Source of the DNA: Pelomyxa schiedti
Taxonomy: Eukaryota; Evosea; Pelobiontida; Pelomyxidae
Direction: 5' to 3'
DNA length: 64,000 bases
Assembly: GCA_020536535.1 (NCBI GenBank)
Contig: JAHLWZ010000721.1
Location: 24,451 to 88,450 of the forward strand
In this document: piece after piece, positions 21,163 to 33,769 of the stretch
How positions within the stretch are numbered: the first letter of the stretch is position 1
Layout: every line of letters begins with the position of its first letter
The notes under the pieces: model-generated
What the model saw: the letters and a program-made list of their open reading frames with translations, nothing else
Databases searched by the model: none
What the model was told of the DNA's origin: nothing
Made by a program: the position numbers and the translations under genes

Positions 21163-23511
21163 ATGGAGGTGGATTCGACGGAGTTGTTGGTGTTACTCTC
21201 GTCGTTGGTTTTGTTGTTCGCCATCCTCCTCGTTATCCTCACCAGTTCATGGAAAGTGCTTCACGTATTGCATGGTGCGGGCCAGTTATCCCTATACTTC
21301 TTTCCCTGAGAGGTTTCTTCGTTATTTTCCTTACTATGTCCCAAAAAAGAGTCTGGGGCGGTACTTATATTTGGGGTACTCATTGGCGTGATTACGTGGC
21401 TGGTGTGCATAGAAGATATACCTTTTATTTTGTTTCTCTTAATTGTCATGTCTGATGTTGTCTTAACGCTATTGAGTTAATAGATTGCAAACTTTCCACC
21501 CTACTACCAAATTCCTATATTGATGCCTTCAGCTATAAGAGAAATGTTTTATGTCATTTTACTCCCTTGTATCATCTTTAATGCTGGTATGCAATTCTTT
21601 GAATAATCCCCTTGAGGTAATTCTCTACAGGTTTTTCAATGAAAAAAAGAAATTTTTTCAAGAATATTGTATCTATTCTGACCTATGCAGTTTTTGGCAT
21701 GTTTATGTTGTGTTTCCTGTAATTTTTTTGTGGGTTATTCTTTTTTCACCTGGAACCTAACCTTTACCAGGAACTATTGTATCTTGTGCCACCTTTGGTG
21801 GTGTACTTTATGGGCTAGGATATGCAGGCTGGATACCAAGTGCAAACAATTTTATTGAGTGCATGTTATTTGGTGCTTTAATGTCTGCTACTGATCCAGT
21901 TGCAACACTCGCACTTTTTTTAGTAGTATTTTCAACCTTTGTTGGAAGTTAATCCTGTTCTCAGGAGCTAAATGTAGACCCCTTACTTTATTCACTTGTA
22001 TTTGGTGAAAGTGTTCTAAATGATGCAATTGCCATTGTGCTTTTTAGGTTCAAAGTACCTGCTCATTCTCCAAGTAACCCAATTTCAGAACTCTTTCTGG
22101 GTTCATTGGAGTGGAGATTGACGCCATGATTCTTCCCAAAATTGTAGTCTCATTTCTAATTATTTCTCTGGGATCTCTTGCTGTTGGCGTAGGAATAGGA
22201 TTTTTTTCTGCTTTTGTGAGTAGAAGTATTTTTTTTTCGTTTGTCTCTAACTGGCCAAGGTGATGAACAAATTCAGACATCTTTCTCTGTCACCTACTTT
22301 TGAAATGACATTAGTTGTATTTTGGGCTTATATATCATACCTGTTGGCTGATGTCATCCATTTATCTGGCATTTTAGCATTATTTGTTGTGGCTATTCTA
22401 TCTAGTCACTATCATTGGTCTTTTCCTTATTATTTACATAGTTTAATTTACCGATTCAATAGGTATTCAATAGCCCGCACTTCGAGAATAACACTATTTT
22501 ATGTAGCTGGGTACTCCTCTTTTATCCAACATTGTTTAGTCTCACCAAAGCAGAGCAGTCTCATTCGTTGCTGAAACGGCAGTCTTTTTATCTCTGGGAC
22601 TCAGTCTCTTTGAGACAGATGACCCTTTTAACAGCGAAGAATGGGACTTTTTATATATACTTGCCTCATTGGTAACCCACCTACCTTCAGTCTTGATTCC
22701 TGTGTTTACGCTCAAATAAGCTTCTGTGTTTCATCAGCCGGGCAGCAAATGTCATCCCTCTATCCCTTCTATTGAATCTCTTCCGAAAACAGAAAATACC
22801 TTTGAAGCACATTGTAGTTCTGTGGTTTGCAGGTTCCACGTTAATGCTGTTCCGTTTTTTTTTTTTTAATTCAAGAAATTCCAGGTCTCAGAGGAGCAAT
22901 TGCACTTATTTTGGCTCTTAGTTTAACAACCCCTCATGCAAGGTTGATAACAAATACTACCTACGTTATAGTGCTATTCACCAATCTGGGAATAGGGTGA
23001 GCCCATTTATTTACACCATAATTACCAACTAAAACGCTTGGCAGCATAGCTACAAAGCCGCTTCTTTTGATCCTGAAAATCGAAGCCGGCGGAGATGTAG
23101 CCTTCAACGTCCGCGATCCCGAAGTCGACCCGGTACGCGAAATCTCATCCAAAACTCCCAAAACTCACCAGAGGTCTCTCTCCGTACTTAGCAATCTCTA
23201 ACCAACGATGATGCCACGGGATCCGCGGCCAGATTATCACAACCACTGATCACTCGTACACAACACAAATCCAGGCTCCACGACGCCTGGCGAGCCTTTG
23301 ATGACAAGTAAGTCGAAAATCCCGCAGCCACAGCCACCCAATTTTTATCCCATAACTTACCAACACCTTCAGGTTCCTCAAGCCCATGTTTGGTGGGAAG
23401 CGAGCCGACGTCGAAGGCTCAATCAATGTTGACCGTGAATATGACCCAAGTATCACATCACGCACTGTCCGCACACTCAGAGACACAACATACTCTGAGA
23501 TACGGTTTTGA
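21163..23511 (+). CDS. Na+/H+ exchanger of the NHE (CPA1) family
   Basis: Multi-exon membrane protein starting at ATG 21163. Recognisable exons give a first helix (LLVLLSSLVLLFAILLVIL), ESGAVLIFGVLIGVITW, AIREMFYVILLPCIIFNAG, ALMSATDPVATL, LVFGESVLNDAIAIVLF (the paired ND/ES transport core), VIHLSGILALFVVAI, FVAETAVFLSLGLSLFE and LRGAIALILALSL. The C-terminal tail contains WRAFDDKFLKPMFGG, like the W..FD..Y..P.F motif that follows the membrane domain in endomembrane NHEs (NHE6-9 type). It ends at TGA 23509-23511. Function: electroneutral exchange of cations for protons, probably on endosomes or Golgi. It lies 270 bases upstream of a second, different exchanger in the same orientation. Confidence 0.88.
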
Positions 23512-23779
23512 AATAGAAACAACAACAACAACAACACATGTCACTCCTCAGTCTACGTGTTTGTGCTATGTGTGTTTGATCTTCTATGAAGTCGTCTTGC
23601 AAAACCATATGCCGATAAGCAACTGCCCATCTGGCTTCATCGGGGAAATTTTTAACGAAAACAACGGAAACAAGGAAAAAACAAGAAAAAAGCCAAAAAA
23701 GTTGGTGGTTGTGTGAGAAGATCCAAAGGGGCGGTGGTTTGGTGGTGTCGTGTCATTCATTGTTGTTCGGATCTCGGGA

Positions 23780-26620
23780 ATGATGCTTACGTACGAGACG
23801 ATGGCCGGGGAGGTGGTCGTTACGTGCGCGTTTGCGTTGTCGATCTCGTGTTCCACGCTGTACTTGATGAACAAGACTTTACCCAAGTCTTACAGGCTGT
23901 GGAACATCCCTGTTTTCCTTGCTGGTTTGAAATGACGGCCAACCTTTTTTTTTGATTTTTTTTCTTTTTTTTTTTTATGTGACATTGGTTCAAGGTATCG
24001 CATTGTCTGCAACATCTTTGACCGTTATTGATTTCACCAAGATGCTTGACCCAATGGTAATTGTGTTGATATTTCTGCCTCCGATATTATTTCAGTCTGG
24101 GCTTGAAATGGACTTCCACGTTTTTAGGAGGCTGGCCTTTCAATCCATCCTTCTGGCTGGACCAGGTATCCTCATTGCCAGTGCCTTTTATGTATTTAAC
24201 CAAGTAAGGTGTATTAATTAGTGCTGCCTTGACTGCAGTCTTGGCTAAGTATGCATTTTTTAATTACTATTGGGACTGGGATGAATGCTTTTTACTTGTG
24301 TGGTCCTCAAATTAATTCCTCATTTAATCTGTTTTCAACAAAGGGAGCCGCTCTTGCAGCCACTGATCCTGTGTCAACTATTGCCACCGTAAAAAAATTG
24401 GGTGCTTCACCACGTTTAAGTGTTCTCATTGAAGGTCTTTAATAGTTTGAACACCCAGTTCTCTTACATCTAGTGAAGGTGAAGCATTACTTAATGATGG
24501 CACGGCTATTGTTCTTTTTGCCATTGTGGAAGGAGTGCTTATTGAAAATTCACTTTCACTTTCCTCTGTCCTGCTTACGTTCTTGAAGGCATCCCTTTTA
24601 CATCGGAGTGTGCGCTAATATTATCCTAGTTAACTGGTGGAGGCATAGTAATGGGCCTTGTCATGGCCGTTATTACACACACAGTAATTTCCTCCATACA
24701 CAAAAAGCCAATCCTTGAGATCACTACACTTATCACTGCAGTTTTTTCGACAATGTTTATATCAGGTACAACGACTTCTTTTCATTTTTTCAATGTAACC
24801 TGTTTTCAGAATACCTTTCCGTTTCTGGAGTCCTTGCTGTTGTTACATTTGGTCTATATGCTGCAAATACAAGACAAATTGGACTCAGCCTCAGCACTCA
24901 TGAAGTTTGTACTGAAGGAATCAATAAAATCAACTAATACACCAGTAACCAGGCCAATTCCATTGTCTGGCAACAGTTGGAATATGTCATCAACTCACTA
25001 ATTTTCCTATTTTCTGGTGTGATCGTTTTTCACTCACTACGGTTTGACACTACCGGATGGGACTGGCTTAACATGGGGATTCTTTTTCTAGGGCTGCAGG
25101 TAAATACCATACTGCATTTCAGCCAATTCACTTTATTATCCACAGATTATTCGAGCAATTACAATTCTGGTACTGGCACCAGTTTTGGCCATAACAGGAT
25201 ATGGATTTGATAGAAAAAAATTCGTCATGCTCTGGAGTGCGGGCCTACGTGGCGGCGTCTCACTGTCTCTTGCGCTTTTCGCTTCAAACAATCAAAACTT
25301 TGAATTGGAGTTCCGTAATCACTTTGTGGACCAGGTATGCAATTGAAACAGACTAAATAGCCTCCTGACGAACCACCACTTTCAGGTCATTGGTGTTGTT
25401 TTTCTCACCTCAGTTATAAATGGTTCTTTGGCCAAACCACTCTACCAGCTGTTGAGATTTGATGTTGTAAACCCCCAATGTATCGACTCTTTCTCTTTTG
25501 CACTCAAGGAGCTGGAAAAGTGCTTTATCCTCCACTTAAGAAGTAGGGAGATTAACTTTTGTCAAATAGATCGACTTCCGATTTCATAGATAGCCTGAAA
25601 ACTAGGAAAATTTTTGGTGCTGCCAACTTTCACATCATTGAGGAAGCAATTCCTCGGGTCACAGCCCTGGAAGGAAAAATTGTAATAGAATGGAAGAGTG
25701 ACTTCAGTTTATGGAAGCGCCTCCTCGATACACAGATCCTTGAAGAAGAGCGAACCAGAGTGGAACGAGCAAGTGAGAGTGACGATGACAGTAGCTCCAG
25801 CGACGACGATGATCGCTACAGCCGGGCTGCTTCGTCAGTAGTGGAGGAGGAAGGAAGCTCTCTTCCTACCGCTGAGCTTGATGACAGAAGTGCATCAGTG
25901 ACCAGTACTCTGGTGAGTCACAACTGTCGTTACTGAGTTGTCTCCACCCACTCACTTTTGTCTTCTTCAAGGCCAGCTCACTCTTTGTCAGAATTCTCAA
26001 GGAGAACATAATACAAATTTCTCAATCGGACGAGTGCCTGACGCCGCACAAACTTCCTGACTTGATTGGATTCATAGATGAAGTACGCCGACCCTCTGTG
26101 GTCTTCCAACTGGCACACGAAGAGCTAAGAAGGACATTTCACCCTCCATTCGTATGTATAAGGTTTCCTCGTGTCCTTATCTAATCTTGGTTTTAACAAA
26201 AAGGAATTGCCGCGGATCCAATCCGTTCCATTGCTTAAATATGCCTCACTGTATTTACAATTTAAACATGTACGGCACACAGTGACTCATTGCAACGGGT
26301 TGCTGAAGGCCTTTGATGATGCCGCCCACACAGCAAGCGCACTCACAGGGGCTACTTTTGATCACCAAGTGGAAGACCTGTGGCAGGAAGTGGACCAAGA
26401 GCTGGGGACCATCAAGCACGATTACCCAAAACTGTACTTGCTTGTAGTTACTTCAGCAGTAGTCAAGATGGTTCTGCACTTCAAGAAGAACCACCTTGAG
26501 CACCTGAAGTGCCGCGGTCTCATTGATGAGAAAACACGTGACCTAGGCATGAGGACTTGCAACGTTGTATACAGAAGTATGCTTCTAAAACACCCCAACA
26601 AACATACAAAAAAGAACTGA
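23780..26620 (+). CDS. Second Na+/H+ exchanger, SOS1/SLC9C-like
   Basis: It starts at ATG 23780 (an in-frame ATG follows at once). Exons encode FALSISCSTLYLMNK, GIALSATSLTVID, LPPILFQSGLEMDFHVF, AALAATDPVSTIATVKKLGA, EGEALLNDGTAIVLFAIVEG, a SVSGVLAVVTFGLYA helix and SAGLRGGVSLSLALFAS. This is the membrane antiporter core, and VKKLGAS.RLSVLIEGE is typical of the SOS1/SLC9C branch. The long cytoplasmic tail has an acidic Ser/Asp block (about 25760-25830) and a helical part ending HLKCRGLIDEKTRD..., as in SOS1-type tails. I do not see the cyclic-nucleotide-binding domain or voltage-sensor helices expected in SLC9C proteins. Stop at 26618-26620. Confidence 0.82.
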
Positions 26621-26985
26621 CACCTCTGCAAACAATCCCAGAGTTGCACTCAATACCCCTGATGTGGCATTTCGCCAAGTGGATATTTTCCAGTGTAGAA
26701 CAAGCAGCTCTTCTCAACTGAATTCACAAAACACCACCCATTTTTGTTGTAAACGAAAAATCCTGGTATTTATCCCTCTGTCACAGAAAAGCACATGCCG
26801 CTATTTCCCCACAAAAAACAAAAAAAAAAGGGGGGAGAGGGAAGTACCTATCTTATTGGTATTGGGCACCTCTTGGCTTCACTCATCACCACCCCTCCCC
26901 TTTGGCAACCACCACAAGAAACCATTTCAGGGCTGTGTATGTGGACTGATTGGTGTCTTCCGAGAATCTCATTGTAGACAGGGTG
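26621..26985. other. Intergenic region
   Basis: About 365 bases between the second exchanger and the next gene. It contains an A-rich stretch followed by a short G run at about 26816-26840. The frame of the next gene is open from about 26950, but the first suitable ATG is 26986. Nothing else seen. Confidence 0.45.
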
Positions 26986-28525
26986 ATGGCCAACTTCGCT
27001 GGGCGGTTCAAGGCGGCTGGGTGTGCTACGCTGGTAATGGTGGGAATTTTGGCGGTAATGGTGGGTCTGTTGGTGTCGTTCGAGAGAGCGGACCCCTTCG
27101 CCGACCAACGGTCGCCCCTTCTGCAATATGACCTCGTTGTGGACAGTTTCCCTCAGTCGCAATCGTGGGCCGATGCCATGGCACGTATGGTTTTTTTTCC
27201 CTGTTACCAACTTTCCCCCCCCCTCCTTACTGTCAAATTATTGGCATGCTCATGCACAGTATGTCTTTTTAATACTGTACTGACCTGGGATAATTAGAGG
27301 CTGGAGTTGTGTGCCACTATTCTTCGGGAGTGGTGACAAGTTTTTGGGACACCAATTTGACTGTGTGGGTACTGGGACGCACTCTTGACTTCGCCTCCTC
27401 AGGCTCAAGGTCCTACGTAATTGACACGTCGGCACTTCTCTACAACGGAGTTGTTCCCAATTCCACACTGCTCGATGTGGCGTACTATCTCAGTGGTGGA
27501 GTGGCTGAAAGTGCTGTGGAACCTTCTTTAGGTATCCTCCACTCCCTCCATTTCGTTATCCCTCACTGTGATCGGGAGTAAGACCAAGGACTATATTCTA
27601 TCGAGCCCAGGTCTATTGTAGCTATTTCCTCCGTCCAGGCTGTGATGTATTACGAGGTTCAGAAATACAACAAAAAAAAGAGAAGAGGCATTGACCAGTA
27701 GCCAGGTAAAGCTTCGAGATACGGGCTCGCACTATCGGTATTCAGCAGGCCTGTGGACCTATAACCCCTCCAGTGGCTTAGCTTTTCAACAGTACACATT
27801 AAAGTCACTTTCCTCACGGCACTAATGAAATTCAGGCTAACTACCAATGGGAACAATAAAAGTTGCCCAATAGCTTCTGTTCTTAATCAAGAGAAGGATG
27901 TGGTTTACCACTTTTTCAATGACTGGGTTGGTATGACAAACGAATCTTCGCACCCTACGAACAACACTTACCACAGTGAACAGACTCCGCGTTTGTGGTC
28001 AAAGTTGCCCAAATAAACATATCAGATATTGCAACTAGCCCCTTTGAATATCAATTTCTGAGACGGGGTTCAGAATTCTCTGAATCTATTTCCCTAGCCT
28101 TGTCTAAACCTGTGATAACCACTGCTGAATCGATGGTTAGTTTATCACCATCTTTTCACTCTTCTGAGGCTTCAGTGCATTGACGTGTTCTTATCATATG
28201 TCAAAATAGATAGCCGTCAACTACAATAAGTTTCTTGAAAGATATTTGGTCATTACTATATCCAGTAACGGACGTAATATCATAGCCAGAACAGCAACAG
28301 TACCGTGGGGAAGGTACTCAGATAAAGTTATATTTCCTTACCCTGACCTGGGTTCTTTGAGGATCCGTTCTGTATGTATTGCAATTCCGAACCCTAGCAC
28401 TCATTTCTCCCTCACAGGTGCAGATTTTGCCCTCCCAAGAAGCAGAAAACACTATTCTCGTATCTTGCGATGTAGCTGGGCATTCCTATGGGCCTCCTTA
28501 TCTCCTCAGGTTATCCCTGCTATAA
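26986..28525 (+). CDS. Predicted type II membrane or secreted beta-rich protein, possibly DUF4185-like
   Basis: It starts at ATG 26986 with a hydrophobic anchor (TLVMVGILAVMVGLLVSF) after a short basic stretch, so the bulk faces the lumen or outside. Later exons include GVVTSFWDTNLTVWVLGRTL, GTNEIQANYQWEQ-type coding, YHFFNDWVGMTN with nearby N-glycosylation sites, AVNYNKFLERYLVITIS and a C-terminal ENTILVSCDVAGHSYGPPYL ending at TAA 28523-28525. The NYN.FLERY element and the repeated short beta-like segments recall DUF4185 proteins (beta-propeller, sugar-active-like fold), but this is weak. Exon boundaries in 27580-28250 are uncertain. Confidence 0.5.
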
Positions 28526-28782
28526 AAGATGGGAGACCCAACCAGACCCTGTGGGCACTTCATTTTTTATGGCTGGGCAGCCTCCAGGAGGCTCGGACTG
28601 TTTTGTAACATGAGATTGTAAATGGGATTATGGGCTTGTCTGTATGGGTATTGCCTGCCGCAAACACCCATGCAAGCAACTTTTTAGAGGTTCCACAAAA
28701 ACCTCACCAACACATTAAAAAAAAGAAAGAACTATCACAAGTGTGTTTTTATTTTACAGCGTTGATAATACACACAGTACTA

Positions 28783-31700
28783 TTACGCTAGCTTTTTTTC
28801 TTCAGTGAAAATATCCTTGAAGTGTTCCCAAAGGTACTTGAAGAGTGATGCGAAGAATGCAGTTACATCCGCCACTATAATTTGGAGGTGATTAAAAGGA
28901 AAGGAGTACCATAAAAAGCATAAAAAAACAACATTAAAACAGAAGGAGGCAAAAGAGGATGGAGGATGACACACAGTTGATACAGAGGTCATCAGTACAG
29001 AATGGGTGGGACTTAAATAGTACACCCTCGATGTGCAACCTGAAACTAGTGTTCATGATATCAGCAGAGTCAAGGCTGAACATTATTGTCATTTCGTTGA
29101 TGCGCAACAAGTTGCGTGGGTCAAGTGCATCAAGGAAGTCAACAAAATCAGCAAAGCCTTCAAGAGCACCCTGTGCCCTCAAGCAACAAGCACGTGCTTG
29201 CAGAAGTTGCTTTCCAAGGTCACCATTGATGAGCTCTTTGAAGGCCGCAACCACTTTTTCCCTGCTTTCTTCACGTGTGATATACATGTGGCCCAGCACT
29301 GCTTTTGCTTGTGTGAGGTGCATGTATGCTGCGCGGCCAAGCTCTTGAACTTCTCTGCTTTGTGTCTGGCTTAGTTGGGGGTAAGAGTTGCAAACTGTTT
29401 GGCCGGGGTTGTAAGGTTGGATTGCAAAACACAACTCCTGAAATAAATCCTGAAGAGCGGTGCGTCCAATGATGGTGCTTACCTTCGAGAAGAAGGCGCT
29501 AAGGTGGGAGATTCCTCCCCCCATGAGAGCATAAATACTGGAAATGAATTGCCTTGTTTCTACGGCAATCTTTGATGGTGGAATTGACGGAATTTTGAAC
29601 TGTTTTGTACTTTGTAGTAGCTGGTTCACTTCTTGTCGATTGTGTGCAGGCAGAAAAGAAAGGAAGGAAAGAATGACTGGGGTCAACTTCCTGAACACTT
29701 CAAGGTGGTTGTTCAGTTCCGATGCCTTGAAAGCAGCTGTAACAACCCTGGCAATCGTATCGATAATGGACCAACAGCAGGATTGAAGCTCCTCACATGT
29801 TCTGCTGTACTGGAGCAAAGATAGTGCTTTCTCAATGCAAGAAATAAAAGGAGAGTCAGTGGTGCTTATGTGTGAAAACTGAACGAGAAGTTTGATGCAC
29901 GGTGTGCCATTCAGCTTTGAGATGTAGCTCCGAATGAGTACCAACTGAGTCTTGGAAAGCTCAATGAGCTTTTTGAGGTTCTCCGAGGAAGAGAGTGCCT
30001 GCGAAGCAGCAACAAAACAGTTTGTTGCTCGCACCACGTCGTTGACTGAGGCCTGTCCCTGCAATGCGGCACATGCGGCCAGGAATTCCTGCATCTTCTC
30101 GTTGCCGATGATATTATCTATGCCAGCGAGGGTCGCTTGGATAAGCCTCCCCACACAGTCTAATGCGGAGTTAACAAGGAGGTTCACTGATTGCAGGAGG
30201 TCTTGCACGTGATCTGGCTGTTGCTCAAGGTTGGCCTGCAGTTTCTTTGCTGCATTACTTGCATCTTCTAACTCATTAGATGCTTCAGTGACCTCTTTTT
30301 CTCGTTGTTCTTGGAGTTTGCGTAAAGCATCACCCAATTCCTGCAAAGACTTGCATTAGCGTAAAGGTTTTCTTGTTGCAAACATACATTTGATTTGGAG
30401 TTCAGGCTATTGCTTGCCTGATTGACTGCACTCTGGGCGCCCTCTACCGCGGATTTAGCCTTATTTACTGCCACGTGATACCCCGCAGCAACAGCCCCAG
30501 CAACGGGCAGTGCAAGAAGTACTGGGGGGAAAATCCAACCTAAAATTGTGGCTGCACCTGCACTCCCCACCGCCACTCTTGATTGGAAGAGGGAACGTTC
30601 GGCATCTTGCAAATCCTTTTGTGCTTTGGCCAACTTTTGTTGCTCATTCTGTGTCATTGTCAAATTTTGGGGGAAACACTTGAACTACAAACCTCAAGAG
30701 CACACAGGAGAGGTGCGACAGCAAGGTCTTTTTTCCTGCTTTCTTCTTCAATTATCTTACTCCACGACGTCTCTGCAGCCCGAATTTTAGCTTTGCAGGT
30801 ATCCATGTCTGAAACTGCTTTGGACACTTTCTGTACGAGCTCCTCAGTGATTCCAGACTTGTATGAAGCTGCTTCCAGGTTTATGAGAAGTGTGTTGATC
30901 TCAGTGAAGTCCTGTTGAATCACCTCAATGTCATTACGGCGCTGCTTGACATCAGCCATGAACAACTCATCCCGTTCAATGAATTCATTGCAGGCAGCAG
31001 TGATCTTCCTCCGAAAAGTATCCTCTGCAACCCTGACCTTTTGTTCTGCGATACCAATGTCCGTCGCATTTGCGCGCGCAGCATTCCTAGCAAACTGAAG
31101 GACACCATCGCTTACAGTGTCCGAGGTATCCTTGAATGACCCCACAAACTCAATCTTGATTCCTGCCAGATCTCTGATGTTGCCTTCGAGCTTGCATTTT
31201 AGGTCGAGCATGAAATTGCCAATGTAAAGGTTGCCTTCGAGGTCGATACCACTTGAATCAATCTTCACGAACACCCCAATAGAGAAGATGTCAGCCACCT
31301 CCAGAGCACCATCAATCAGGAATTCTGGTAGTTTGCTCGTGCTCACAAGGAGGTGGAACTTTGGGTCAGCACCATTCTTGCCGTGCACTTTCAGGGGGCC
31401 AATCTGGAAGTGCTCCACACTCCCATCAACCTGGCAGAGGTTGGTGCTGAGGCGTGCATAAACTTCTGCCTTTTTCGAAAGGATGGTTGCTTGACAGTGG
31501 AACGAGAAGCCTTCCTGAAACTTTAGTGCGCCAATGTAACCACCATTTGGCCCGGCAAGGCAAACTGATAGGTTTTGAAAGGAGAGAACATTTGGCGATA
31601 TGTTTGTGAGAGAATCGGGGAGGATATTACCCATCAGTGAAGTAATTCCACTGAACAGGTCTGCAAGTGAAAGGCCTTGAATGGCGCAAACAAGAAGCAT

Positions 31701-33533
31701 GTCATTGGGGTTTGGGCTTAACATGAATCCTAGCTTCCCTGTGATATGGCCCAGTTCCAGCTCACCGTAAATGCCCACTTTCGGGCCTGGCTGCGGTGAT
31801 CCAAATTCTATCCCCAGCTGCGCTGCCAGAGGCCCAACAGAAAGTTTGTTAATGCCAAATGGATGTTTCCATTTGGAAAGCATTGTAAGAGAGCCACTGA
31901 ACGATGTCGGAGACACTTCTATGAGCGCCTTAAACTTCAGAGTTTGTTCGTTTACACTTGATCCCACCACTGCATTGGCATCAAATTCCAGCACAAGTTG
32001 GGGCATCTTCTCAAGGTCAATGTACACATTGATGGATTCACAGGTTAGCCCATCACAAAGCGTGATGTTGAGTGGCGTTTTTGGGGATAATGAAATTCTT
32101 CTAGGTGTAGAAGAATATGACAAGATGAGTGTCCCAGCTCCCTCTTGCATCCCCAGTTTGCGGAGGGCACTGTTGAGTGCTGAAATCTCAAGCTCAGCAA
32201 ACATAGCAAAACCTTCTTTAATCGGTTTAATTGGGAGGCTGTCTGGCAGGGGCACTGTGTTTGGCACTTCAGCTGATGCCCATGATGCACCAAAAGCCAA
32301 GGAAACGTCTGGCAGTACAGAGCACAGGCTATTAAAATTGAAGCCTTTCTCTAGTGCATAGACAACATATTGCGGCTGGTTGGAAGTGTCGACAAATCTT
32401 GCTGCACCTACACTTACATCCACGCCAAACAAGGAGGCCACACCATAAATTGCACACTGCACTGGTTCATTTTTGTGCACAATCAGCTTCAGTCTTGCTT
32501 CTTTAATGGTGAGGCCAACCACAGTGAATGAGCCCTGAAAGGAGAGGTCAATATCAAGTCCTGCATCATGGCCTGTGGGTTTGAACTTGACCGTGCCCTC
32601 AACATTTTCTGTGTTATCATAAATACACTTCACCACCAACTTCACACCCTGCTCCACTGGCACACCTCGTCCAATAACACCACTTGCAGAGGAAAGTGAT
32701 ATTTCAATGTGTCGGAAAAAGAGAAGTGAGCCATGGTTGCTGGCATCAGGAAGCTCAGTGGATGGGGAGAGGCTGCGGAAGAAAGCAACGATATCACCCC
32801 AGTAGAAGTTTTGCACAGTTGCCTGAACACCTGTGATGGCCTTGCTCAGGGTTCCATCAAGAGAGATTTGAAATTGGCTCTGTTCTGGCCCGCGGAGCAG
32901 CTCAATGGTTGCCCACAGCTGCAGTGTGGCCGATGACCACGCACCGGCCTCCACAAGAAAGGTGACACCTGTGTTGCCAATGGTGAGTCCATCAATGCCA
33001 AAGGCATTGGACCACTGCTCCACCGATGCACATACCAATACAGCCTCTTTCTGAAGGTTAACGGCAAGGGAGCCTTTCATCCTGAGCACCGAAGATTGGC
33101 TGAACTTCACAGCAAGTGCGCCACGCAGCGCAATGCCGCAGTCGGTGCAGGCGTAGCGCCCCTGATATATATCGTATCTGGAAACCAAGAACAGCTCCAA
33201 TGCCGCGTCTTCCAGCGAGATGTCGTCGCTCAGCGGCACACTGGTTTCAAGCGACGCAGTGAGTGTCAGGTCGCCAAAGTCCGGCACGCCACCAGCTGCG
33301 GGGCACTTTGCAGTGAACCGCAGATTGTCGAGGTGCAGCCCCGACATGACACGGGTGAGGACCGAGGCGGTCTTGCCATCGAGGCAGGCGGAGAAGCTGG
33401 CCTCGAAATGCTCGTTGCTGTTGAGCTTGAATGACAGCTCGGGGGCCACCGCGTTCACGAGGGCGCCGACGGCGCTGTCGAGGAGGCCGCTGCTGGTGAT
33501 GTGTTTGAGAAGAGCGCTCCCGCTAGCTGACAT
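28783..33533 (-). CDS. Giant beta-rich protein with coiled-coil and hydrophobic-hairpin C-terminal half
   Basis: The first exon runs from ATG 33533 for about 2.85 kb without an intron. It encodes roughly 950 residues of repeated beta-like units (for example FGIDGLTIGNTGVTFLVEAG and FGINKLSVGPLAAQLGIEFG). A 44-nt intron (about 30697-30654) joins LLCALE in frame to NEQQKLAKAQKDLQDAE. A coiled coil follows, then a long Gly/Ala hydrophobic segment (ATILGWIFPPVLLALPVAGA), more coiled coil and about 400 helical residues. The last small exon gives VADVTAFFASLFKYLWEH and a stop at 28783. The total is about 1,560 residues. I do not recognise the family. The tandem beta units vaguely recall large bacterial/fungal DUF6603-like proteins. 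Coiled coil, hydrophobic stretch, coiled coil also occurs in alpha-helical pore-forming proteins, but sequence alone does not show such activity. Few introns compared with neighbours suggests transfer or a young gene. Confidence 0.7.
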
Positions 33534-33769
33534 TTGTATTCTGTAAGGGAACTAGATGCCCCCAAATAAATCGCGCTGCAAAAGCGACGGTCTAGCGTTT
33601 ATTTTATTGTACCAACTAAGGAGTTCCGGATGATTATTGATTATTTTGTTCTCGAGTACTCCCAACTTTGTTCTCCCAAACAGGAAAGTTGGTTTTTGGT
33701 GGTTGCGTTGTTAATGGGGTAGAGGCGGGCAGGTTTTCCAGACTGAGTGGGTGGAAGTGTGTATGCACC

